The position numbers were made by a program, and so were the translations under genes. DNA of 64,000 nucleotides, taken from Lentibacillus jeotgali (lineage in GTDB: Bacteria; Bacillota; Bacilli; Bacillales; Amphibacillaceae). The notes below the pieces were generated by a model. It did no database searches. It worked only from the letters and a program-made list of their open reading frames with translations, and was not told the DNA's origin. This document shows, in pieces, positions 24,161 through 32,910 of this stretch (its first letter is position 1; every line of letters starts with the position of its first letter). The stretch is from NCBI RefSeq assembly GCF_000224785.1, contig NZ_AGAV01000018.1, positions 62,001-126,000 of the forward strand. The letters are read 5' to 3'.

Positions 24161-25690
24161 ATGAATCAATCAAGAATTGAAAAGACCGTTTTTTGGCCAT
24201 CACTAATATTAGTCGTTGTTGCAACATTGCTTCTTGTCATTTTTCGTGATACGGCTGGACCGATTGTCTCAAGTATGATGACAGGATTGACATATCGCCT
24301 GGACTGGGCGTTTGAGTTTCTGACAATTGGTTTATTCATCATCCTTATTTGGCTGATGATTGGACGTTATGGACGGGTGAAACTGGGCAATCCTGAAGAT
24401 AAGCCGGAATTCTCCCGCTTCAGCTGGGGCGGTATGCTGTTCTGTGCTAGCATGGGAACGAGCATTATGTTCTGGTCGATTGTTGAACCGCTGTATTATT
24501 ATACCGGCCCGCCGTTTGGCCTTGAAGCTGAGTCAACGGATGCTGCTGAATATGCCGTCAGTTATGGCTTGTTCCACTGGGGAATCTCAGCGTGGGCACT
24601 ATATGCACTTCCGGCGGTTGTCATGGCATACAGCTTTTTTGTCCGGAAAAACCATTCATTGAAAATCAGTGCAGCCTGCCAGGGAGTATTGGGAAAACAC
24701 GCAGATGGTCTGCTTGGAAAGGCAATTGATGTGCTTGTTATCTGGAGTATGATAGGCGGACTTGGAACGTCGCTGGGTCTCGGTGTGCCGATGGTAGCGG
24801 CTGTCGTAGGTAATTTGTTTGGCATCGAACCGTCTACATGGCTCAATATTGCCATCATTATTATCTGGACATTTATTTTTAGTTCCAGTGCATATCTTGG
24901 ACTTTATAAAGGTATCAGGAAATTGAGTGACTGGAATGTCTACATGGCACTTGGTCTTGCCTTGTTCGTTATTATTGTCGGGCCGACGCTCTTTATTCTT
25001 TCGTATTTCACCAATAGTATGGGTCTTATGTTGGATAATTTTATGCGCATGAGTTTGTATACAGACCCAATAGAACAGGGTGGGTTTCCGCAGACGTGGA
25101 CCGTATTTTATTGGGCATGGTTTGCGGCAACCGCGCCGTTCATAGGTATATTTGTCGCGCGGATTTCGCGGGGTAGGAGTATCCGTGAACTGGTTTCTAA
25201 TGTGCTGCTTTGGGGGTCACTCGGCAGCTGGCTGTACTTTGGTGTATTCGGTGGATATGCGATGAATCTTGATTTAACTGGAAAGTTAGATTTAACGAGT
25301 GTCCTTACTGAACAGGGCGAAACGGCTGTCATTGTTGAAGTGCTTAGCTCATTGCCGCTTCCGGTTCTTGTTTCAGTCTTCTTTGTCATTCTCGGATTTG
25401 TCTTTCTGGCAACGTCACTGGATTCAGCCAGCTATGTGATTGCCAGTGTGGCTACGAAGGAACTCGGTCTTAAATCCGAGCCTGCTAGGTGGCATCGGCT
25501 GTTGTGGGGAATCCTTTTATCAGCACTCGCGATCAGCCTGACGGTTGCCGGTGGACTGGATGTTGTTCAAACTTCCTCGGTGTTTGTGTCAGTACCGGTG
25601 CTCATCATGTATGTATTGATGGCTGCTTCGTTGGTTAAATGGCTCAAAGAGGGAGAACACTTGCACACTTATGTGAAAAGCAAACATTAA
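24161..25690 (+). CDS. BCCT family transporter with altered aromatic site
   Basis: A 509-residue membrane protein with about 12 segments. Family features: an early GMLFCASMGTSIMFWSIVEP, GGLGTSLGLGVPMV in the glycine-rich core helix, and the eighth-segment signature YWAWFAATAPFIGIFVARIS, then RGRSIRELV. In betaine carriers such as BetP this signature has three Trp residues (WWxxW) that cage the trimethylammonium group. Here the second is Phe and the third is Thr, so a different ligand is likely. The start is placed at ATG 24161 behind GGAGGT. It heads an operon with a TetR and a CocE-type hydrolase and is controlled by two palindromes. The substrate is probably an ester or amide cleaved by that hydrolase. 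Confidence 0.82.
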   Translation: MNQSRIEKTVFWPSLILVVVATLLLVIFRDTAGPIVSSMMTGLTYRLDWAFEFLTIGLFIILIWLMIGRYGRVKLGNPEDKPEFSRFSWGGMLFCASMGTSIMFWSIVEPLYYYTGPPFGLEAESTDAAEYAVSYGLFHWGISAWALYALPAVVMAYSFFVRKNHSLKISAACQGVLGKHADGLLGKAIDVLVIWSMIGGLGTSLGLGVPMVAAVVGNLFGIEPSTWLNIAIIIIWTFIFSSSAYLGLYKGIRKLSDWNVYMALGLALFVIIVGPTLFILSYFTNSMGLMLDNFMRMSLYTDPIEQGGFPQTWTVFYWAWFAATAPFIGIFVARISRGRSIRELVSNVLLWGSLGSWLYFGVFGGYAMNLDLTGKLDLTSVLTEQGETAVIVEVLSSLPLPVLVSVFFVILGFVFLATSLDSASYVIASVATKELGLKSEPARWHRLLWGILLSALAISLTVAGGLDVVQTSSVFVSVPVLIMYVLMAASLVKWLKEGEHLHTYVKSKH

Positions 25691-25714
25691 ATCGTTTGAC
25701 GAGAGGTGATAATC

Positions 25715-26413
25715 ATGAGCAACAATCGCAAGGATATTCAGCGAGCCCGCATGTGGCGCTATTTTTTGGAAGCGGCTGTAGACGTGATTGAAAAGGAAGG
25801 AATCCGGAATGTTACAATTCGCAAAATAGCCGATCAAGCCGGTTTTACCAGTTCGACGGCCTATAATTATTTCAGGGATTTATCTCATTTGAAATTCTTT
25901 GCGGCCATGCGTTTTACAACAGACTATATAGAAGATCTCCCTGTATATATGCGTAAGGGAGCCAACACAATCGAAAAATGGCTTTACGCATGGAAATGCT
26001 TTTGCATTTACTCCTTTGAGCAGCCTGAAATTTATTCGGTCATATTCATGGAGGATCTGGGTTCGACACCGGAAGATTTCCTCGACGAATACTATCGGAT
26101 ATATAAAGAAGATCTGATAGGGCTGCCAGAGGCAATCAAACCTCTCGTTATGGAGCATAGTTTTGCGAAACGAAGCGCCACATATATCCAGAGTGCAGTG
26201 GATGAGGGAATGCTTGAACAAAAAGATGTCGACTTCGTTGCCGATATCACATTGATGATCTGGAAAGGCATGATCAATACTCTGATGAATAAACGGCGGG
26301 ATTTTACCAAAGAGGAAGCGATTGAAAAAACATTGCTATATGTCTATAAGAACGTGATGTATTTAATCCCGCCGGAAAAACAATCCGAAATAAACGTGAA
26401 CCTGAAACTGTAA
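25715..26413 (+). CDS. TetR family regulator of the BCCT operon
   Basis: A 232-residue TetR protein. The N-terminal helix-turn-helix lies at about residues 15-55 (VTIRKIADQAGFTSSTAYNY, then FRDLSHLK). The long C-terminal ligand domain is rich in aromatic residues. It lies between the BCCT transporter (24 bases after its stop) and the hydrolase. Two ATGAA-N4-TTCAT operators at 23970-24001 fit autoregulation of the operon. ATG 25715 is chosen with GAGAGGTGAT upstream; an in-frame GTG lies 9 bases earlier. Confidence 0.82.
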   Translation: MSNNRKDIQRARMWRYFLEAAVDVIEKEGIRNVTIRKIADQAGFTSSTAYNYFRDLSHLKFFAAMRFTTDYIEDLPVYMRKGANTIEKWLYAWKCFCIYSFEQPEIYSVIFMEDLGSTPEDFLDEYYRIYKEDLIGLPEAIKPLVMEHSFAKRSATYIQSAVDEGMLEQKDVDFVADITLMIWKGMINTLMNKRRDFTKEEAIEKTLLYVYKNVMYLIPPEKQSEINVNLKL

Positions 26414-26458
26414 ACTGTTCTATAGGATTTAACACAATCGGTAGAAAGGCTGAATATA

Positions 26459-28507
26459 TTGGTTTTTAATATAAAAGATAACGAAAACAGACGTGTAAAA
26501 ACAGAATTTCCGAGATCAATCGAAAAATGGGAACATGTGTGGATCCCCATGTCTGACGGGGCAAAATTGGCAGCGACCATCTGGATTCCGGAAGATGCGC
26601 ATGACAACCCGGTTCCGGCGCTGCTTGAATATTTGCCATATCGGAAGAATGATTTTACGGCCATCCGGGATTCGGCTCGACATCCTTATTTTGCCGGCCA
26701 CGGTTATGCCAGCATCCGGCTCGATATCAGAGGGACTGGTGATTCAGATGGTGTGCTGCTCGATGAATATTTGAAACAGGAGCAGGATGATTGTCTCGAA
26801 GTGCTTGACTGGATTGAGAAGCAACCGTGGAGCACCGGAGCAGTAGGTATGTTCGGAAAATCCTGGGGCGGTTTCAATAGCCTCCAGGTTGCTGCCCGAC
26901 AGCATCCGGCCTTAAAAACCATTATTACACTCTGCTCAACAGACGACCGGTATGCCGATGATGTCCACTACCGCGGAGGAAATATTATGGGGCAGGATAT
27001 GCTCTGGTGGGCATCAACTATGTTTGCCTACAATGCCCGACCGCAAGACCCGGCTGTTGTCGGTGCCGGCTGGAAAGAAAACTGGCTTGAACGGCTGAAT
27101 ACGCCACCATTTGTGGAAGCCTGGCTGAGTCATCAGAGGCGGGATGACTATTGGAAGCATGGTTCGGTATGTGAAGATTACTCGGATGTAGGCATACCGG
27201 TATTTGTGGTCAGCGGCTGGCAGGACGGTTATACAGATGCCGTGTTCCGGATGCTGGAGAATTTGCCGAATGCCAAAGGCCTGATTGGTCCATGGGCGCA
27301 TGAATTTCCGGAAGTGGCCACGCCTGAACCTGCTATTGGATTCTTGCAGGAATGCCTGCGCTGGTGGGATCAATGGCTAAAGGGTATCGATACTGGCATC
27401 AAGGATGAACCGCAGCTAATTTCCTGGATTCAGGAAAGTGAACTACCGGAAGTGACGTATGATGAACGGCCGGGAAAATGGGTGGCCGATCAGAATTGGC
27501 CATCAAGCACTGTCACATATCAATCACTATGGCCATCGGAAGGAAAACTTGTTCAGCATGTTTCAGATGAGAAAAAAATGATGGTTACGGGTATGCAGGA
27601 ACATGGCTATTACGCAGGTGTATTCTGCCCATTTGGCCAGCCTGGAGATTTGCCTGCCGATCAGCGCCTTGAAAATGGGAAATCAGTCGTTTTTGAGTCC
27701 GAACCACTTGAAGAAACAATCGAACTTTTGGGTAAACCCGTTTTCCACGCCGACGTGTCATCTGATCAGGAAAATGCAATTCTTGCCGTCAGACTATGTG
27801 ATAAAGCCCCAACAGGCGAGTCAACACTGATAAGCTGGGGAATGCTGAATCTTACCCATCGTGACTCGCATGAACATCCTGAACCGCTCGAGCCAGGTAA
27901 GCGATATAACATAGAAATCGGTATGGATGTGCTGGGCCAGCAAATACCAGCAGGCCACCGTTTGGAAGTGTCTGTTGCACCGACCTACTGGCCACAGGCA
28001 TGGCCTTCACCAAAACTGGTGAGCCTGTTGCTCTATAGCGGTGCTGGAACGCATATCGATTTGCCGGTTCGGACACCGCAGAAAGTGGATGCATCATGGC
28101 AAGAGCATTTCGACCGTCCGGAAATTTCCGACGTCATGGAGAAGGAGATTCTTCGGGAAGAAGAACGCACAAGGGATCTCATTCATGACACGGTAAACGA
28201 TGTCTGGACATTGTATGATTACTCCGATGAAGGTGAACGCCGCCTGCCGGACAATAACATGGAATATGGCAGCATCAACAAAAACACCTATACCATTAAA
28301 GGTAATGATCCGCTGTCAGCACATGTAACATGTGAATGGGATTTGAAAGTCGGACGCGGTGAATGGCAGACAAGACTCAAAACGTACAGTGAAATGACCA
28401 GTGATGCGACAACATTTTATTTAACAAATACGATCACAGCCTTCGAAAATGAGGAAGAAATTTTTAATAAGACATGGAAAAAAGAAATACCACGAGATCA
28501 TGTATGA
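26459..28507 (+). CDS. CocE/NonD family serine hydrolase
   Basis: A 682-residue alpha/beta hydrolase of the X-Pro dipeptidyl-peptidase S15 type. The core has VPALLEYLPYRKND, the GYASIRLDIRGTGDSDG loop, and the nucleophile elbow GMFGKSWGGFNS with serine near residue 143. VFVVSGWQDGYTD and GPWAHEFPE carry the expected Asp and His of the triad. The C-terminal jelly-roll domain follows (LLSLLLYSGAGTH-like region near residue 530). These enzymes cleave esters or amides such as cocaine, cephalosporin precursors or proline peptides. The start is a TTG behind AAAGG. As third gene of the BCCT operon it probably hydrolyses the imported compound. A GC-rich hairpin follows. Confidence 0.82.
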   Translation: MVFNIKDNENRRVKTEFPRSIEKWEHVWIPMSDGAKLAATIWIPEDAHDNPVPALLEYLPYRKNDFTAIRDSARHPYFAGHGYASIRLDIRGTGDSDGVLLDEYLKQEQDDCLEVLDWIEKQPWSTGAVGMFGKSWGGFNSLQVAARQHPALKTIITLCSTDDRYADDVHYRGGNIMGQDMLWWASTMFAYNARPQDPAVVGAGWKENWLERLNTPPFVEAWLSHQRRDDYWKHGSVCEDYSDVGIPVFVVSGWQDGYTDAVFRMLENLPNAKGLIGPWAHEFPEVATPEPAIGFLQECLRWWDQWLKGIDTGIKDEPQLISWIQESELPEVTYDERPGKWVADQNWPSSTVTYQSLWPSEGKLVQHVSDEKKMMVTGMQEHGYYAGVFCPFGQPGDLPADQRLENGKSVVFESEPLEETIELLGKPVFHADVSSDQENAILAVRLCDKAPTGESTLISWGMLNLTHRDSHEHPEPLEPGKRYNIEIGMDVLGQQIPAGHRLEVSVAPTYWPQAWPSPKLVSLLLYSGAGTHIDLPVRTPQKVDASWQEHFDRPEISDVMEKEILREEERTRDLIHDTVNDVWTLYDYSDEGERRLPDNNMEYGSINKNTYTIKGNDPLSAHVTCEWDLKVGRGEWQTRLKTYSEMTSDATTFYLTNTITAFENEEEIFNKTWKKEIPRDHV

Positions 28508-28522
28508 TAAGGAGAGGAGACC

Positions 28523-28548
28523 AGCCCGGAGCGATTGCGCTCCGGGCT
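28523..28548 (+). terminator. GC-rich terminator hairpin after the CocE-type hydrolase
   Basis: AGCCCGGAGCG (28523-28533) pairs perfectly with CGCTCCGGGCT (28538-28548) around a 4-base loop, then GTTTAGG. The T tract is short, but the stem is very stable. Confidence 0.75.
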
Positions 28549-28552
28549 GTTT

Positions 28553-28592
28553 AGGTGCCTGTCACTTACCGAAGTTTGTCGGATTTTGTCGG
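28553..28592 (+). repeat. Dispersed repeat copy, GGTGCCTGTCACTTaCCG type
   Basis: Reads GGTGCCTGTCACTTACCG then AAGTTTGTCGGATTTTGTCGG. It follows the terminator of the BCCT operon by 5 bases. It is a copy of the family also seen at 33956 and elsewhere. Confidence 0.6.
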
Positions 28593-28831
28593 AATACTGC
28601 TGCATTCTTACACACGGTGCCATTTAGACAAGTAATAATGTAACATTGGTTTATACAGGTAGACGTATTACTAATTGTATGCTTAGCAATTATTGGAGTT
28701 TTCATTCAATGAGAAATGTTGTCAAACGTTAATATCTATGATAGATTGATTTCATTATGAAGGTTTTCCTTATTTCTGACATTTAAATAAAGGATATGCT
28801 TCATCACCTTCTGCATCACGGAGGCTTTTCT
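28593..28831. other. Intergenic region before the RpiR regulator
   Basis: About 240 bases, AT-rich, without a supported ORF. It must hold the promoter for the regulator gene; a good AT-rich -10 could not be singled out. Confidence 0.25.
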
Positions 28832-29680
28832 ATGGAAGGTATATATCAGAAAATTTCGTCTAAACAGCATGCGTTTTCAAAACAACTGTTGAAGATTGCA
28901 TCTTATCTATATGATGATCCCAAATTATTTGCGATGCACTCTGCTGAAGAAGCGGGGAAAATAGTGGGAGTCAGCGAGACAACGGTGATTCGTTTTTGTC
29001 AGAAGTTGGGTTATAGTGGCTATCGATCGCTGCAGGCGGATATTCAGCATCAGCTTTTTGAACGGAGTACATTAACGGAATTTATCGGGGAAAAATCCGA
29101 GACGTACGGCGGGCAGTCATTTGATTCCATAAAAGGCTTGATGGCGAATGATCTTCAAGCGATTCAGCAAACCAAGGAGCGATTATCCGAGGAAAAACTC
29201 GAAACGGCGGTTGCGAAACTTGCTTCCTGTGATCAGGCATTGGTTGCGGGTGTTCGCTCATCCCATGCCTTGGCAAGCTGGTTTGCCTTTGCACTTGATT
29301 TGATTATGGGAAAAACACGGGTTTATCAGCCAAATGTGGATGATGTGTTACTGCGGATCAGTGCGCTTACCACGAAGAGTGTGGTCGTCGCTTTTTCGTT
29401 TCATCGCTATGCGAAAGACACGATTCATATTGCTAAATTGGCCAAACAGCAAGGGGCGTTTGTCATCGCATTTACTGATTCCCCTGCAGCACCGATTACT
29501 AAGTATGCCAGTCTTACAATACCAGTACAGCTGCAGGGTAAGTCCACCCTTGATATGGCACCAACCGTGATGTCCATAACTAATAGTATTGTGTCAGCTA
29601 TTTCGCTCGAGAATGCGGAGGCGTTTCAAGAGCGTGCAGCACGATTTGATGCGATAGACGGGCAAGATTTTTTCGCGTAA
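28832..29680 (+). CDS. MurR/RpiR family transcriptional regulator
   Basis: A 282-residue regulator with an N-terminal RpiR helix-turn-helix (about residues 1-75; SAEEAGKIVGVSETTVIRFC, then QKLGYSGYRSLQ) and a C-terminal SIS domain (about 115-260) that normally binds a phosphosugar or related metabolite. ATG 28832 has GGAGG at the right distance; an earlier ATG at 28796 lacks a site. It is followed closely (17-base gap) by the M20 deacylase, GNAT and racemase genes, so it most likely controls N-acyl amino acid metabolism. SIS-domain regulators of amino sugar operons are common, but here the context is amino acid conversion. Confidence 0.85.
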   Translation: MEGIYQKISSKQHAFSKQLLKIASYLYDDPKLFAMHSAEEAGKIVGVSETTVIRFCQKLGYSGYRSLQADIQHQLFERSTLTEFIGEKSETYGGQSFDSIKGLMANDLQAIQQTKERLSEEKLETAVAKLASCDQALVAGVRSSHALASWFAFALDLIMGKTRVYQPNVDDVLLRISALTTKSVVVAFSFHRYAKDTIHIAKLAKQQGAFVIAFTDSPAAPITKYASLTIPVQLQGKSTLDMAPTVMSITNSIVSAISLENAEAFQERAARFDAIDGQDFFA

Positions 29681-29696
29681 TTGGAGGAAGAACTAT

Positions 29697-30836
29697 ATGG
29701 AAACGAACGGTTATAAGTTAGCAGATGAACTAAACCGAATCTTTGATTATTTGCATAGGTATCCTGAAGTCAGCTGGGAAGAAAAGGGGACGAGCGATTA
29801 TATTCAATCCCTGGTGTCCCGGTATGATTGTAAGGTTACGAGGTTTGATGATTGTGCCGGTGTTGTGGTTGAAATCGGTAACGGAGCCCCGGTAATTGCC
29901 TTAAGGGCAGACATGGATGCGTTGTGGCAGGAGGTTCACGGTACGTTCCAGGCAAATCACTCTTGCGGTCATGATGCGCATATGACCATTGCCCTCGGCG
30001 TTTTTCTGACTATGATGGAAAACGGAATCCCAGAAACGGGGACCTTTCGTTTTATATTTCAGCCGGCCGAAGAGAAGGGAAACGGCGCATTGAAAATGGT
30101 CGATAAGGGCGTTGTGGATGATGTCGATTTTCTTTATGGTATGCATCTTCGTCCGGCAGAGGAGCTTTCGAATGGACGGTTTGCTCCAGCGATTCAGCAC
30201 GGAGCGGCAAGGTTTATTAAAGGTACCATTCAAGGGGAAGATGCGCATGGGGCACGTCCGCATTTAAATGCGAATGCGATCCAAGTCGGAAGTGAATTTT
30301 TTCAACACTTAAATAACATCCAGATAGACCCGCGAATTCCCTATTCCGTAAAAATGACTGCTTTCCAGGCGGGGGGAAAAAGCGCCAATATTATTCCCGG
30401 AAGTGCTACCTTTTCGTTGGACCTCCGGGCACAAAACAATGATGTGATGCACCAGGTGAACGATAAGGTAGAAAAGATTGCGTCGATGCTTGGGGATTAT
30501 CATCAGGTTGCCATTCAATTGGAAACGAATGCCGATGTGGCCGCAGCAGTACTCGATGATGATGCACTTGGCATGATGGATGAGGCGATTGTAAATCAGG
30601 CAGGTGAAGCCAGCACAGCACCGATGATTACAACAACCGGCGGCGATGATTTTCATTTTTATACACTCAAGCGTCCGTCTTTAAAAGCAACGATGCTGGC
30701 AATTGGCTGCGATTTAAGACCTGGCTTGCACCATCCAGAAATGACGTTTGATCGAAGTGTGATACCGACTGCGGTCTCGATCCTGACCGATTGTTTAACG
30801 CGAACAGCCAAGACATGCAGCAGGAGGGAAGAATGA
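29697..30836 (+). CDS. amhX: M20 family amidohydrolase, AmhX-like (N-acyl amino acid deacylase)
   Basis: A 379-residue M20D peptidase, close in type to B. subtilis AmhX. Metal-binding motifs: ALRADMDAL, NHSCGHDAHM (Cys and His), QPAEEKGNGA with the catalytic Glu pair, GEDAHGARPH inside the dimerisation domain, and a late LHHPEM histidine. It should remove an acyl group from an amino acid. It lies between the RpiR regulator and the GNAT gene, which it overlaps by 4 bases. In the known Geobacillus pathway for D- to L-amino acids the deacylase removes succinate from the N-succinyl-L-amino acid made by the racemase, and the neighbours here are the matching enzymes. Confidence 0.8.
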   Translation: METNGYKLADELNRIFDYLHRYPEVSWEEKGTSDYIQSLVSRYDCKVTRFDDCAGVVVEIGNGAPVIALRADMDALWQEVHGTFQANHSCGHDAHMTIALGVFLTMMENGIPETGTFRFIFQPAEEKGNGALKMVDKGVVDDVDFLYGMHLRPAEELSNGRFAPAIQHGAARFIKGTIQGEDAHGARPHLNANAIQVGSEFFQHLNNIQIDPRIPYSVKMTAFQAGGKSANIIPGSATFSLDLRAQNNDVMHQVNDKVEKIASMLGDYHQVAIQLETNADVAAAVLDDDALGMMDEAIVNQAGEASTAPMITTTGGDDFHFYTLKRPSLKATMLAIGCDLRPGLHHPEMTFDRSVIPTAVSILTDCLTRTAKTCSRREE

Positions 30837-31621
30837 TGACAGAAATCACAATCAAAAGCTTGTCAACGATGGCGGAACTGCACGCGATGCAAAAGGTGGA
30901 ATCGGCGGTATGGCATATGGATCCAGTTCCTGACCACCAAACATTCACTGCGCTGAAAAATGGCGGTATCTTGCTGGGAGCTTATGATGGAGATAAAATG
31001 GTAGGTTTTTTATATAGTTTTCCCGGATTCAAAGATAGCACCTCTTACTTGTGTTCCCACATGATGGGAATTTTGCCTGCATATCAAACGAGTGGAGCCG
31101 GCGTTCGTCTCAAGTTAAAGCAGGCCGAGGTGGCCCGAGAGATGGGATACCGTCTGATTACATGGACTTTTGATCCGCTGGAAAGCCGGAATGCTTACTT
31201 GAATTTGCATAAACTGGAGGCGGTCGGTGCATGGTACAAGGCAAATTATTACGGTGACATGCAAGATGACTTGAACCAGGGGCTGCCGTCAGACCGGGTT
31301 CATATTATGTGGGATTTAACTCGTTCGAACGCCAATCCTGCTGCCCAGTTTCAGGGTGAACAGGTCCTGCTTGATGGCGATCAAGGTCGTGCGCCGGTTG
31401 TGAAGGCGGCGTTTCATACGGCCGATTTTTCAACTGATAACACCTACTTTGTAGCGATCCCCAGAAAATTTCAGGCCATCAAACAAACCAGCTTCGAGCT
31501 TGCCAAAGAATGGCGGCTGGAAACACGGAAGGTTTTTGAGCAATTGTTTGAACGGGGCTTTCGGGCAGTGGATCTGCTGCAGAGCGATGAGGATTATAGT
31601 TATTACGTGTTTGCCAAATGA
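30833..31621 (+). CDS. GNAT superfamily acyltransferase (probable N-succinyltransferase)
   Basis: A 262-residue predicted acyltransferase of the GNAT group that accompanies N-acylamino acid racemases. The acyl-CoA binding region is near residues 75-105 (MMGILPAYQTSGAGVRLKLK), and WTFDPLESRNAYLNLHKL, then GAWYKANYYG, is a conserved block in this group. Its start overlaps the stop of the deacylase gene (ATGATGA), indicating coupled translation. In the characterised D-amino acid pathway the GNAT transfers succinyl from succinyl-CoA to a D-amino acid. The assignment of succinyl rather than another acyl group is from that precedent. Confidence 0.75.
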   Translation: MMTEITIKSLSTMAELHAMQKVESAVWHMDPVPDHQTFTALKNGGILLGAYDGDKMVGFLYSFPGFKDSTSYLCSHMMGILPAYQTSGAGVRLKLKQAEVAREMGYRLITWTFDPLESRNAYLNLHKLEAVGAWYKANYYGDMQDDLNQGLPSDRVHIMWDLTRSNANPAAQFQGEQVLLDGDQGRAPVVKAAFHTADFSTDNTYFVAIPRKFQAIKQTSFELAKEWRLETRKVFEQLFERGFRAVDLLQSDEDYSYYVFAK

Positions 31622-31643
31622 ATAGATGAGGGAGTGGGTCGTC

Positions 31644-32756
31644 ATGAATCTAATCAAACAGATAAAGCTAAGAAAATTAAACATGCACTTGAAGCATCCG
31701 TTTACGACAAGTTTTGGCACAATGCAGGATAAGGAATTTTTTATCGCAGAAGCAATCGATGGTGAGGGAAACCGCGGATTCGGGGAGTCGGTGGCCTTTT
31801 CTTATCCCTGGTACAGTGAGGAAACGGTCGGGACTAACTGGCATGTCATGACGGATTTCCTGATACCGATTTTGCAGGAAAATGCGATTTCCCACCCGGA
31901 CGATGTGTCTGCTTTCTTTCAGCCAATCAAACGAAATAATATGGCTAAATCAACGTTGGAAGGCGCTGTATGGGATCTTTATGCGAAACAAAATAATAAG
32001 ACGCTTGCCAGTGCATTAGGTGGGGAAAAAGAAGAAATCGGTGTTGGCATCAGTATTGGGATTCAACCATCTGTTGAAGCGCTTCTGGATAAAGTGGATT
32101 ATTTTGTCAATGAAGGTTATAAGCGAATTAAGATCAAAATCAAGCCTGGCTGGGACGTCGATGTGCTGCAAAATGTGCGGGAGCGCTTTCCGGAGATACC
32201 GATAATGGCGGATGCCAATTCCGCGTATACATTAAATGATATGGAACATTTGAAGCAGCTGGATGATTTGAATTTGATGATGATCGAACAGCCGCTTGCA
32301 CATGATGACATTATTGATCATGCGACATTGCAGGCGAACATGGCGACGCCGGTTTGTCTGGATGAAAGCATCCATTCACTTGAAGATACACGAAAAGCAG
32401 TGGAACTGGGAAGCTGCAAGATCATTAACATCAAAATAGGCCGTGTTGGCGGGCTTTCAGAAGCTAAGCGGATTCATGACTATTGCCGGAACAATGGTAT
32501 CGATGTATGGTGCGGCGGCATGCTGGAAGCTGGCGTCGGACGAGCCCATAACATTGCCCTGACGACATTGCCGGGATTCACCTTGCCGGGAGATACAGCC
32601 GGATCGTTACTATACTGGGAAAAAGATATTATTAAGCCGGTCGTGAATGTGGAAAACGGCGTGATTCAGGTGCCTAACAAGCCGGGAATTGGATATGAGA
32701 TTGATGAGGAAGCTTTGGAAGAGTTTACCGTTGATGTCCGGACGTTTGATTTCTAA
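31644..32756 (+). CDS. N-acylamino acid (N-succinylamino acid) racemase, MenC-like enolase superfamily
   Basis: A 370-residue enolase-superfamily enzyme. The capping domain covers the first 120 residues. The barrel has the [11 protein letters not shown] catalytic lysine block near residue 160, metal ligands MADANSAYT (Asp), MIEQPL (Glu) and CLDESI (Asp-Glu), and [10 protein letters not shown] with the second catalytic lysine. This pattern belongs to MenC/N-succinylamino acid racemases. No other menaquinone genes are near, and the GNAT and deacylase neighbours point to the racemase role. The start is ATG 31644 with GAGGGAG upstream. It interconverts N-succinyl-D- and L-amino acids through a carbanion. 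A terminator follows. Confidence 0.82.
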   Translation: MNLIKQIKLRKLNMHLKHPFTTSFGTMQDKEFFIAEAIDGEGNRGFGESVAFSYPWYSEETVGTNWHVMTDFLIPILQENAISHPDDVSAFFQPIKRNNMAKSTLEGAVWDLYAKQNNKTLASALGGEKEEIGVGISIGIQPSVEALLDKVDYFVNEGYKRIKIKIKPGWDVDVLQNVRERFPEIPIMADANSAYTLNDMEHLKQLDDLNLMMIEQPLAHDDIIDHATLQANMATPVCLDESIHSLEDTRKAVELGSCKIINIKIGRVGGLSEAKRIHDYCRNNGIDVWCGGMLEAGVGRAHNIALTTLPGFTLPGDTAGSLLYWEKDIIKPVVNVENGVIQVPNKPGIGYEIDEEALEEFTVDVRTFDF

Positions 32757-32830
32757 GTGGCAGAAAAATCGGGAATTCAATGGTTGCTCCTGCAATTTCT
32801 TTATTCATGGAAAGAATTTCACCTGTGAAC

Positions 32831-32866
32831 TGCCCTTACTGAACAGGGCATGGTGTTTTTCTTTTT
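32831..32866 (+). terminator. Terminator after the racemase gene
   Basis: TGCCCT (32831-32836) pairs with AGGGCA (32845-32850); CACC and GGTG extend the outer arms. TTTTTCTTTTT follows at 32855-32865. Confidence 0.75.
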
Positions 32867-32910
32867 AATTAGTAGTCGAAATATTATTGCAATTAAAAGG
32901 GGTTATTAAG

